Under the pieces are notes generated by a model that was not told the DNA's origin, did no database searches, and worked only from the letters and a program-made list of their open reading frames with translations. From SFFI01 sp964398655 (GTDB lineage Bacteria; Bacillota; Clostridia; Saccharofermentanales; DTU023), in contig CAYNNG010000013.1 of assembly GCA_964398655.1 (NCBI GenBank), positions 1-43,831 on the forward strand: a stretch of 43,831 bases of DNA, written 5' to 3'. Position numbers and translations under genes: made by a program. This document shows, piece after piece, positions 7,779-15,841 of the stretch (positions are counted from its first letter, which is position 1; each line of letters opens with the position of its first letter).

Positions 7779-10676
7779 ATGAAAAACGTGATTAAGATAG
7801 TTGGCGCGCGAGAGCACAACTTGAAAAATTTTAATATAGAAATTCCCCGTGACCAGCTCGTGGTGATTACGGGGCTTTCCGGTTCCGGCAAATCTTCCTT
7901 GGCGTTTGACACCATCTATGCCGAAGGGCAAAGACGTTATGTGGAATCGCTCTCTTCGTATGCCCGGCTTTTCCTAGGCCAGATGCAAAAACCCGACTGT
8001 GATTCTATTGACGGTTTGTCGCCTACCATCGCGATTGACCAAAAAACCACTAGCCGCAACCCGCGGTCTACCGTAGCCACGGTCACGGAGATCTATGACT
8101 ATCTCCGCCTGCTTTATGCCCGGCTGGGAGATGTTTACTGCCCACAGTGCGGACGCCTGATTCAGCCGCAATCGATTGACCAGATGCTACAAAAGATTAT
8201 GGCCTACCCGGAGGGCAGCCGCCTAATCATTATGGGACCCTTGGTACGTTCTCGTAAGGGAGAGTATTACAAGGAAATTCAAAAGCTCCGCAAAGACGGT
8301 TACGTGCGGGCACGGATTGATGGGGACCTGGTCGAGCTGGACAGCCTGCCTGACGATTTCCGCCTGGAAAAAAACAAGAAGCATGACCTGGATGTGGTTG
8401 TGGACCGCCTGGTAGTGAGACCAGAGGTTGAGCCGCGTTTGGCTGACTCTCTGGAACTGGCCTTAAGCCTGGGGCAGGGTTTGGCTAATATTATTGTGCA
8501 AGAACCCAGAGAGGACGGGGAGGGCTACGAGGAAAAAGAAGAAGTCTTTTCCATGAATTTTTCCTGCCCCCATTGCGATATTAGCCTGGCGGAAGTTTCT
8601 CCCCGACTTTTTTCTTTCAACAACCCTCTGGGTGCCTGTCCCCATTGTTTGGGCCTGGGCCAATTAACCGAGATTGATCCAGACCTCGTGGTGCAGGATC
8701 CCTCGCTCTCACTTAACGAGGGGGCTATTCGAGTGATAGGTTGGAACTTTGCTGACCGCAAGTCTTGGGGCAGAGTTTTTATTGAAGCCTTGGCCAAGGA
8801 ATATAATTTTTCCCTGGATACGCCCTGGCAAGACCTGCCCCCAGAAATCCAGGATATTGTCCTTTTCGGCAACCAGGGGAAGCGTATGGAGATTGACACC
8901 TCTCGTACTCCTTATCACCGTAAGAAACCCTATTATCGGTCGTGGGTAGGTGTGGTGCCGTCTATGAATGAGCGCTTCCGAGCGCACGGTTCAGAGGACT
9001 ACCGCGATGAATATGCCCCTTATTTATCAATCAGTGAATGTCCGGTTTGTCACGGCGCAAGACTCAAACCTGAGGTTTTGTCGATAAAAATCAAAGGCTT
9101 AAACATTTACGAATTTACTCAGCTCTCTATTACGGAGGCTAAGAAATTTTTGGACGGCTTGGAGTGGAGCGCTTACCAAGAGAAAATTGCGGCGCCCATT
9201 ATGCGCGAGCTTGCTAACCGCCTGCAGTTTCTTATTGATGTGGGTTTAGATTACCTGACTTTAGCCAGGGCCGCTGGTACTCTATCCGGAGGTGAGGCTC
9301 AGCGCATTCGCCTGGCCACCCAGATCGGCTCCGGCCTCACAGGTGTCGTCTATGTCTTGGATGAGCCCTCGATTGGTCTTCATCAGAGAGACAACCGCAA
9401 ACTCTTGTCTAGCCTTAAGCGCTTGCGCGACCAGGGCAATAGTGTGATTGTCGTGGAACACGACGAAGAAACTATCAGGGAAGCCGATACTATTATTGAT
9501 ATCGGGCCAGGTGCCGGTGTGCACGGAGGACATTTAGTGGCCCAAGGCTCGGTAGAGGACTTAGAGGCAGTGCCGGATTCTGTAACAGGGGCCTATCTAT
9601 CCGGGCGGCAGGCCATCAGTGTGCCGGAAAAACGCCGGCCCTTGGGTAAGGAATATCTGCGCTTCTACGGCTGCTCAGAGCATAATCTGAAGAATTTAGA
9701 TGTTGCTATACCCCTGGGGGTATTTACCTGCGTGACGGGGGTTTCGGGTTCCGGTAAATCCTCACTGGTGAATGGAATTGTCGAAAAGTACCTGCGGGCC
9801 AAACTTAACCTGGCGCGTACGAGGCAAGGTAATTTTCGCAAGGTAGAAGGCGCGGAATATCTGGACAAGGTGATCTCTATAGACCAATCGCCTATCGGAC
9901 GTACTCCTCGTTCCAATCCTGCGACCTACACAGGTGTATTTGACGATATACGTAAACTCTTTGCTGCCACTCCCACGGCCAAAGCCCGTGGTTATGCGGC
10001 CGGACGTTTCTCCTTCAATGTGAAGGGAGGCCGCTGCGAGTCCTGCAAGGGTGATGGGGTGGAAAAAATTGAAATGCATTTTCTGCCAGATGTTTACGTA
10101 AAATGTGAGGTCTGTCAGGGTAAGCGCTATAACCGCGAAACTTTAGAAATTAAATATAAAGACAAAACCATCTCGGATGTTTTAGAAATGACTGTGGGGG
10201 AAGCCCTCATCTTTTTTCAGAATATCCCTAGCATCAAACGCAAACTGCAGACCCTGGTGGATGTAGGACTTAGCTACATACAGTTAGGGCAAAACTCTAC
10301 GACCTTATCCGGAGGTGAGGCTCAACGGATTAAGTTAGCCACAGAACTGGCCCGCCGCTCTACGGGACGTACCTTCTATATCCTAGATGAGCCTACCACA
10401 GGCCTGCATGCGGCGGACGTCCACCTCTTGGTTGACATCCTGCAGAGGCTGACTGAAAATGGCAACACCGTTTTGGTCATTGAACATAATTTAGACGTAA
10501 TAAAAAATGCGGATTATATAATAGATCTCGGTCCTGAAGGAGGCGAAGGTGGAGGCCAACTCGTAGCGAGTGGCACCCCGGAAGAGGTAGCACAACAGGA
10601 AGGTTCTTACACGGGTTTCTATCTCAAAGAGGTTTTAGCACCGGTAGAAAAGATAAAGGAAGTAAATTATGCCTAA
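7779..10676 (+). CDS. uvrA: excinuclease ABC subunit A
   Basis: A full-length 965-residue UvrA, the damage-sensing ATPase of nucleotide excision repair that loads UvrB. Features in order: Walker A GLSGSGKSS at 32-40; first zinc module with CPQC and later CPHC pairs; ABC signature LSGGEAQRI followed by VLDEPSIGLH; second Walker A GVSGSGKSS at 654-662; C-terminal zinc finger CESC...CEVC; second LSGGEAQRI and Walker B ILDEPTTGLH. All nucleotide-binding motifs are intact. The last eight bases overlap the start of the following Clp ATPase gene, so repair and proteolysis are co-expressed here. uvrB and uvrC are not in the window. The upstream leader carries an extended -10 promoter candidate. Confidence 0.98.
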   Translation: MKNVIKIVGAREHNLKNFNIEIPRDQLVVITGLSGSGKSSLAFDTIYAEGQRRYVESLSSYARLFLGQMQKPDCDSIDGLSPTIAIDQKTTSRNPRSTVATVTEIYDYLRLLYARLGDVYCPQCGRLIQPQSIDQMLQKIMAYPEGSRLIIMGPLVRSRKGEYYKEIQKLRKDGYVRARIDGDLVELDSLPDDFRLEKNKKHDLDVVVDRLVVRPEVEPRLADSLELALSLGQGLANIIVQEPREDGEGYEEKEEVFSMNFSCPHCDISLAEVSPRLFSFNNPLGACPHCLGLGQLTEIDPDLVVQDPSLSLNEGAIRVIGWNFADRKSWGRVFIEALAKEYNFSLDTPWQDLPPEIQDIVLFGNQGKRMEIDTSRTPYHRKKPYYRSWVGVVPSMNERFRAHGSEDYRDEYAPYLSISECPVCHGARLKPEVLSIKIKGLNIYEFTQLSITEAKKFLDGLEWSAYQEKIAAPIMRELANRLQFLIDVGLDYLTLARAAGTLSGGEAQRIRLATQIGSGLTGVVYVLDEPSIGLHQRDNRKLLSSLKRLRDQGNSVIVVEHDEETIREADTIIDIGPGAGVHGGHLVAQGSVEDLEAVPDSVTGAYLSGRQAISVPEKRRPLGKEYLRFYGCSEHNLKNLDVAIPLGVFTCVTGVSGSGKSSLVNGIVEKYLRAKLNLARTRQGNFRKVEGAEYLDKVISIDQSPIGRTPRSNPATYTGVFDDIRKLFAATPTAKARGYAAGRFSFNVKGGRCESCKGDGVEKIEMHFLPDVYVKCEVCQGKRYNRETLEIKYKDKTISDVLEMTVGEALIFFQNIPSIKRKLQTLVDVGLSYIQLGQNSTTLSGGEAQRIKLATELARRSTGRTFYILDEPTTGLHAADVHLLVDILQRLTENGNTVLVIEHNLDVIKNADYIIDLGPEGGEGGGQLVASGTPEEVAQQEGSYTGFYLKEVLAPVEKIKEVNYA

Positions 10677-13074
10677 ATGTCAAATTTGTAAAGTTAATGA
10701 AGCGGTGATCATTTTGACCCGCATTGAAGGTGATAAGCGCATTAGCGAGGGTATCTGCTTGGAGTGTGCCCTAAAGAAAAATATTGCGGGCTTGGAAGAA
10801 GCCTTCGCCCGCTCGGGTATTACCCGAGAAAATGTCGGGGAAATTCAAGGACGCATCAATGAGATGATTACTCAATTAGGTGGTGACCAGGCGAATTTCT
10901 TGCTTAAATCTTTGATGGACTCAGACTTCAATATTAATGACGCTCTGGATAGCTTAAAAAACCTTTCGTCCTCTATCTCAGGGGAAAATGGTGAAGATAA
11001 TGCAGAGGGCAGAAATAGCTTCGCTACCGCTCTGGGAGAACTGATGAATGCTCCCACGGCTCGTGAGGGCGAGCCTGCCAAAGCCCAAGCAAATGACAAG
11101 CTGCAAGGTGAGCGCAGGCCCAGGAAACGTGAACGCAAAAAGAAATTCTTAGACCAATTTGGCTCTAACCTTACGCAGGAAGCCAAGGAAGGCAAGATAG
11201 ATAAAATCGTGGGTAGGCAGAAAGAATTGGACCGGGTTGTGCAAATTCTCAACCGCCGTACCAAAAACAATCCTGTCCTGCTGGGTGAGCCCGGTGTAGG
11301 TAAGACAGCCATTGCCCAGGGCCTGGCTTTACGTATTGCAGATGGTCAAGTTCCGGCTAAGCTCTTAGATAAGGACGTTTACCAGCTGGATATGACAGCC
11401 ATGGTGGCTGGTACCCAGTTCCGTGGTCAATTTGAGAACCGCATGAAGGGCGTGGTTGAAGATGCCAAACAGTCGGGTAATGTCATATTAGTCATTGATG
11501 AGCTCCACAACATCATGGGAGCTGGTGATGCAGAAGGAGCCATGAATGCAGCGAATATACTTAAACCCGCTCTGGCTCAGGGAGAAATTTCGGTGATTGG
11601 GGCCACTACTCTGGACGAGTACCGCCGCTTCATTGAAAAAGATACTGCCCTGGAGCGACGCTTCCAGAAGGTGATCGTGGATGAGCCTTCACCCGAAGAT
11701 ACCCTGGAAATCCTCAAAGGCATCAAGGGATATTATGAAGACCACCACCACGTGCATTATTCGGATGAAACGCTAGAGACGGCTGTGCGGCTTTCTGTGC
11801 GGTACATCCAGGATCGCTTCCTCCCCGACAAGGCAATTGACCTCTTAGATGAGGCCGGCTCCCGAGTTAACTTGGATAACCAGGACCTGGTCAAGATGAA
11901 GCAGGACCAGGATCGTTTGGAAGTGATCCAAGATGACTTAGAAGACCTTAATGACCAGCTGCGGCAGGATCTCTCAGAGGAAGACCGGCTGAAAGTTTTC
12001 GAACAGCAGGCAACTCTGCGTTCGGAAGAAATGCGCCTGAACAAGGAATTTGAGAGCCTCCAGGAGAATTTCAAACCTGTGGAGATCACGCAGGACGATA
12101 TTGCCTCCGTCGTGGAAATGTGGACGGGAATTCCCGTTAAGGCTATTACGGAAAGTGAAGGGGACAAGCTCATGCACTTGGAAGAGCGCCTGCACCAGCG
12201 TGTTATTGGCCAAGACAAAGCTGTGACCGCTTTGTCTAATGCCATCCGGCGCAAACGGGCTGGCTTTGGTAAGAAGGATAAACCGGCTTCCTTCCTCTTT
12301 GTTGGCCCTACCGGTGTAGGTAAAACTGAGCTGGCGAAAGCTTTAGCTGAAGTCCTGTTTGAGGATGAAACAGCCCTAGTACGTTTAGATATGTCAGAGT
12401 TCATGGAAGCCCACACGGTTTCCAAGCTTATTGGGTCTCCTCCGGGTTACGTGGGCTATGATGATGGTGGTCAATTAACGGAAAAAATCCGCCGCCATCC
12501 TTACTCAGTTATTCTCTTGGATGAAATTGAGAAGGCCCATGCGGACGTGTATAACATGCTTTTACAAATTTTGGATGACGGACGACTTACCGACAGCCAT
12601 GGCCGGGTGGTTAATTTCGCCAATACCGTGATTATCATGACTTCCAACGCAGGTACCAGCCTCAAGGCTCAAGGTTTAGGATTTGGACAGAACAACGATA
12701 TTTCCATGAAGTCGCGGGTCGACACCGTACTCAAGGATATCTTCCGTCCTGAGTTCCTCAACCGTATTGACGATATCGTGATCTTTGAATCCCTGACCAA
12801 GAAGGATCTGCGGCAAATTGTCAGCCTTATGCTGCAAGAAGTGGAAAATGCCCTGAAGCTTTCAGGCTATCAGCTGGAGGTTACACCTGCTGCTAAAGAC
12901 GCCCTCTCTGATAAGGGTTACGACCCGAAATTTGGGGCCAGACCCTTGCGCAAGATGATCCAGCGAGAAATTGAAGACCACCTGTCTGACCTCTTGCTGG
13001 CTGGTAAATTAGAAAACAAGTCAGGAGTTAAGGTAGGCTACCGTCAAGACGAGTTCTACTTTGCGGTTAACTAA
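10669..13074 (+). CDS. clpE: ClpE-like Clp ATPase with N-terminal zinc finger
   Basis: An 801-residue class I Clp/Hsp100 unfoldase. Residues 1-40 form a zinc finger (Cys4, Cys7, Cys30, Cys33) as in ClpE, and the double Clp-N repeat of ClpC is not recognisable. A low-complexity linker leads to AAA1 (Walker A GEPGVGKT at 206-213, VIDELHN), a coiled-coil middle region around 400-480, and AAA2 (Walker A GPTGVGKT at 546-553, LLDEIEKAH). The GLGFG loop at 669-673 is the type that docks on ClpP, so it probably feeds ClpP. ATG 10669 overlaps the end of uvrA by eight bases and has AAAGGAAG upstream. No mcsA, mcsB or ctsR is adjacent. An intrinsic terminator follows. ClpC is the alternative name; the zinc finger favours ClpE. 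Confidence 0.9.
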   Translation: MPKCQICKVNEAVIILTRIEGDKRISEGICLECALKKNIAGLEEAFARSGITRENVGEIQGRINEMITQLGGDQANFLLKSLMDSDFNINDALDSLKNLSSSISGENGEDNAEGRNSFATALGELMNAPTAREGEPAKAQANDKLQGERRPRKRERKKKFLDQFGSNLTQEAKEGKIDKIVGRQKELDRVVQILNRRTKNNPVLLGEPGVGKTAIAQGLALRIADGQVPAKLLDKDVYQLDMTAMVAGTQFRGQFENRMKGVVEDAKQSGNVILVIDELHNIMGAGDAEGAMNAANILKPALAQGEISVIGATTLDEYRRFIEKDTALERRFQKVIVDEPSPEDTLEILKGIKGYYEDHHHVHYSDETLETAVRLSVRYIQDRFLPDKAIDLLDEAGSRVNLDNQDLVKMKQDQDRLEVIQDDLEDLNDQLRQDLSEEDRLKVFEQQATLRSEEMRLNKEFESLQENFKPVEITQDDIASVVEMWTGIPVKAITESEGDKLMHLEERLHQRVIGQDKAVTALSNAIRRKRAGFGKKDKPASFLFVGPTGVGKTELAKALAEVLFEDETALVRLDMSEFMEAHTVSKLIGSPPGYVGYDDGGQLTEKIRRHPYSVILLDEIEKAHADVYNMLLQILDDGRLTDSHGRVVNFANTVIIMTSNAGTSLKAQGLGFGQNNDISMKSRVDTVLKDIFRPEFLNRIDDIVIFESLTKKDLRQIVSLMLQEVENALKLSGYQLEVTPAAKDALSDKGYDPKFGARPLRKMIQREIEDHLSDLLLAGKLENKSGVKVGYRQDEFYFAVN

Positions 13075-13098
13075 ATGCTATCCAACTAAGTTATACTA

Positions 13099-13121
13099 AG
13101 AGGGCTTCGGCCCTCTTTTTT
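13099..13121 (+). terminator. intrinsic terminator of uvrA-clpE
   Basis: A 7-bp stem AGAGGGC/GCCCTCT closed by a TTCG tetraloop and followed by six T, 25 bases after the clpE stop. Confidence 0.93.
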
Positions 13122-13222
13122 ATGCGCTGATCCTGTAAGTTTTTTCAGTGTGAGACAGAGTTCTGAGACTTTAAGCACATCACGAACTGAGGACGGGAGC
13201 GAATACTTATAGGGAGACCACT

Positions 13223-14245
13223 ATGCGCTATAGTAATAAAGAATTTCTTGAGCGTGCCCGCAGCATCCATAAGACCACTCTGGGACCATCTTTGCGTATC
13301 GCGCTCATCTTGAACTTTGCAGTTGGGCTGGTAAAGTCTCTGCTGTCTTGGCTGAGTGGAATGGTCACGGGAGAAAATTGGCCTGAATTGGGTAGCTTAG
13401 TCCAGGATTTATGGTTCTCTGACCAGGTTACGCATGCGGAAGTCCTCCAAAGCCTAGAGCAAATTGTGCCTAAACTCTTAGCTGCTTTAGCTCTCTCTAC
13501 GCTTATGGGCTGGCTGGTCTTCATCTTCTTTGACGCCATTATTCGGGAAGGCTACCTACGTTGGTTTTCGCGCAACCGCGAGCTAACAAATACAGGAGGG
13601 TTCCGGCCAACGCCTTCCAGCCGTTTGTTGTTTTCCTTCTTCAGGCAAGACAATTACCAAGCCACGGTGAAAGCTTGTTTCTACAAGAACTTTAGACTTT
13701 GGCTCTGGGGTTTACCCTTTTACCTGCTTTCTCTGGCCGTGGGCTATATGAATTGGCGGGTGGTGAAGCAGAATCTAACTTTGAATTATCTTTTTGACAC
13801 TAATCCCGAACAAGCCGATATCTTTTATCAGACCGAATGGCAAGACTTTGGCTTTGTGGGTTTTGTTCTGGTAACCTTGTTTATTCTGTCGATCGTCCTT
13901 TATATTACTAAACGCCTCAGCTACAGTCAGGCTGATTGGTTTCTTGCAGATAATCCCCACTTGGGCGGAAAGAAGGCCCTTGAGCTTAGTGAAAAGCTTA
14001 TGGAGGGGAAAAAGGGGGCTAGACTCTTGCTGGCTATTTCTTACTTGCCTTGGCTTTTACTGCCTATAGCCCTAGCCTTTGTGCCCTTTTTCTTAACCTT
14101 GAGCGCTATTTTACTGCCCTTCCTTTACTTATTTGTCGATAGCCGCTACCACCAGGCACAGGCCGAGTTTTACGCGGCTATTCGAGATGAAGCTGTCGAA
14201 AAAGGTTTAATTACTATGGAAGAATTAGGTTACCATAGAGCTTGA
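13223..14245 (+). CDS. unrecognised multi-pass membrane protein
   Basis: A 340-residue protein that I cannot assign to a named family. Hydrophobic segments appear near residues 17-45, 77-105, 140-165, 205-235 and a long double span at 270-315; between them are basic cytosolic-looking stretches. There is no signal peptide and no Cys cluster or catalytic motif. The overall look recalls DUF975-type integral membrane proteins, but that is weak. AGGGAGA just before ATG 13223 supports the start. It is preceded by a terminator and followed by a 126-base gap before pgi, so it is probably a single-gene unit. Confidence 0.75.
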   Translation: MRYSNKEFLERARSIHKTTLGPSLRIALILNFAVGLVKSLLSWLSGMVTGENWPELGSLVQDLWFSDQVTHAEVLQSLEQIVPKLLAALALSTLMGWLVFIFFDAIIREGYLRWFSRNRELTNTGGFRPTPSSRLLFSFFRQDNYQATVKACFYKNFRLWLWGLPFYLLSLAVGYMNWRVVKQNLTLNYLFDTNPEQADIFYQTEWQDFGFVGFVLVTLFILSIVLYITKRLSYSQADWFLADNPHLGGKKALELSEKLMEGKKGARLLLAISYLPWLLLPIALAFVPFFLTLSAILLPFLYLFVDSRYHQAQAEFYAAIRDEAVEKGLITMEELGYHRA

Positions 14246-14371
14246 GCGTCTGGCGGTTAGGCTCTTTTGAAACTTGTGCCAGCTTAGGCCATTTTAATTA
14301 AGCTAAAACTGAGCGATGGAAGCTATGCTAAGAACGGTTTCCTTGAGCAGAGTAGAAAGGTAGAAGCAGAC

Positions 14372-15709
14372 ATGATAGATCTTGATGTAAAGCACTTGCA
14401 AAACTTTTTAGCCCCTCATGAACTGGAGCAAATGCAGGGACAAGCCCAAGAGGCTTGGGAACTCCTAAAAAATGGGGGAGGACCTGGTGAAGAATTTTTA
14501 GGCTGGTTTGACCTGCCAATTAATTACGATCGTGAGGAGTTTGACCGGATTTTAGAATGCGCTTCTAAAATCCGCGATGAAAGTGAAGTCTTGGTCGTTG
14601 CAGGTATCGGCGGATCTTATTTGGGAGCCAAGGCTTTCATTGAAGCTATGGGGCCCTTGTGGGAAACCGCAGCGTCTAGGAAGTCCCAGCATCTTCCGGA
14701 AATCCTTTATCTAGGCAACAACCTTTCGCCCTCTTATTATTTGGACGTGATGGACTATCTGGGAGACCGTGACTTTTCGCTGAATATCGTATCGAAGTCA
14801 GGCGGCACCCTAGAATCAGCTCTGGCTTTCCGACTTCTGCGCCAGGCGATGGAAGAAAAATATGGAGAAAAGGAAGCTGCTCGCCGTATCTACGCCACGA
14901 CCGATAAGTCCAAAGGAAAGTTAAAAACTCTGGCCAACGAAAAAGGCTATGAAAGCTTTGTCATTCCCGATAATATTGGCGGGCGCTATTCTGTGCTTAC
15001 GGCCGTAGGCCTCCTGCCTATGGCAGCGGCCGGTTTGGACATCGGGCTTATGCTGCATGGCGCCCAAGACTACAAGCTCCAGCTAGAAAAAGAAGAGTTG
15101 GACGGTGCAGCTATTCGCTATGCTATGATCCGCAATGCTCTTTACCGTAAGGGCTATCGCATTGAGGTTCTAGCCTCCTTCGAACAAGAACTAAGAAGTT
15201 TCAGCGAGTGGTGGAAGCAGCTTTTTGGCGAGAGCGAGGGTAAGGACCATAGGGGCATATATCCTGCCTCGGTTTCTTATTCAACCGACTTACACTCCTT
15301 AGGTCAATTCCTCCAAGACGGCTCGCGTATTTTGTTTGAGACTTTCCTCACAGTTGCTGAGCCTAGACGCGATTTAGAAATTCCTTCTGATACAGAAGAT
15401 AAAGACCAGCTCAATTATTTGGCGGGCAAGAAACTTTCGGAAGTTCAGTCTATCGCGCTGGAAGCTACAGCTTTAGCTCATGCGGACGGCGGGGTCCCTA
15501 ACCTCAAGCTAACTCTCGACCGCTTGGATGAGGAAAACCTGGGAGCGCTGATTTTTTTCTTTGAAGCTGCCTGCGGAGTTTCTGGCTATTTGAATGCGAT
15601 TAACCCCTTCGATCAAGAGGGTGTGGAGGCATATAAGAAAAATATGTTTGCTCTCATGGGCAAGCCAGGCATGGAAGAATTAGCACAGGAGTTAAAGGGG
15701 CGTATCTAA
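14372..15709 (+). CDS. pgi: glucose-6-phosphate isomerase
   Basis: A 445-residue enzyme that interconverts glucose-6-phosphate and fructose-6-phosphate in glycolysis. The length fits the shorter bacillar/clostridial type rather than the 550-residue enterobacterial type. Visible motifs are the SIS-domain GIGGSYLGAKA, the phosphate-binding SKSGGTLES, GGRYSVLT, and the C-terminal segment around DLHSLGQFLQDG. AAAGGTAG upstream supports ATG 14372. It stands between two unrelated units, and the promoter of the next gene starts within a few bases after its stop. No clear terminator follows. Confidence 0.96.
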   Translation: MIDLDVKHLQNFLAPHELEQMQGQAQEAWELLKNGGGPGEEFLGWFDLPINYDREEFDRILECASKIRDESEVLVVAGIGGSYLGAKAFIEAMGPLWETAASRKSQHLPEILYLGNNLSPSYYLDVMDYLGDRDFSLNIVSKSGGTLESALAFRLLRQAMEEKYGEKEAARRIYATTDKSKGKLKTLANEKGYESFVIPDNIGGRYSVLTAVGLLPMAAAGLDIGLMLHGAQDYKLQLEKEELDGAAIRYAMIRNALYRKGYRIEVLASFEQELRSFSEWWKQLFGESEGKDHRGIYPASVSYSTDLHSLGQFLQDGSRILFETFLTVAEPRRDLEIPSDTEDKDQLNYLAGKKLSEVQSIALEATALAHADGGVPNLKLTLDRLDEENLGALIFFFEAACGVSGYLNAINPFDQEGVEAYKKNMFALMGKPGMEELAQELKGRI

Positions 15710-15715
15710 GTGAAA

Positions 15716-15745
15716 ATGACCTCTCTGGCCTGCTTGTGCTAGAAT
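15716..15745 (+). promoter_or_regulatory. candidate extended -10 promoter of the radical SAM operon
   Basis: ATGACC (15716-15721), an 18-base spacer, then TAGAAT (15740-15745) preceded by TGC. Predicted start is near 15752, giving a leader of about 90 bases. Confidence 0.5.
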
Positions 15746-15792
15746 TAAGCCTTGCCTCAAGGGGCAGACTTCTTATACCAAAGGAATTGTCT

Positions 15793-15824
15793 ATCCCCGT
15801 CCTGGTAGTCACCTCGGCGGGGAT
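15793..15824 (+). other. leader hairpin ahead of the radical SAM gene
   Basis: ATCCCCG (15793-15799) pairs perfectly with CGGGGAT (15818-15824) around an 18-base loop, ending 17 bases before the ATG. No T tract follows, so it is not a clear terminator; it could modulate translation of a gene with no visible Shine-Dalgarno. Confidence 0.45.
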
Positions 15825-15841
15825 TTGCTTAATAAAAACTT

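Noticed and set aside
9779..9785. TGTCGAA 0A-box matches inside uvrA, and likewise at 14194 and 36868
   Set aside because: They lie in coding sequence, and about five such 7-mers are expected by chance in this length on both strands.
11757..12425. Long minus-strand ORF within clpE (222 codons)
   Set aside because: It is an antisense shadow of conserved AAA coding sequence, rich in Ser/Arg, with no family resemblance. Other opposite-strand ORFs in the window are of the same kind.
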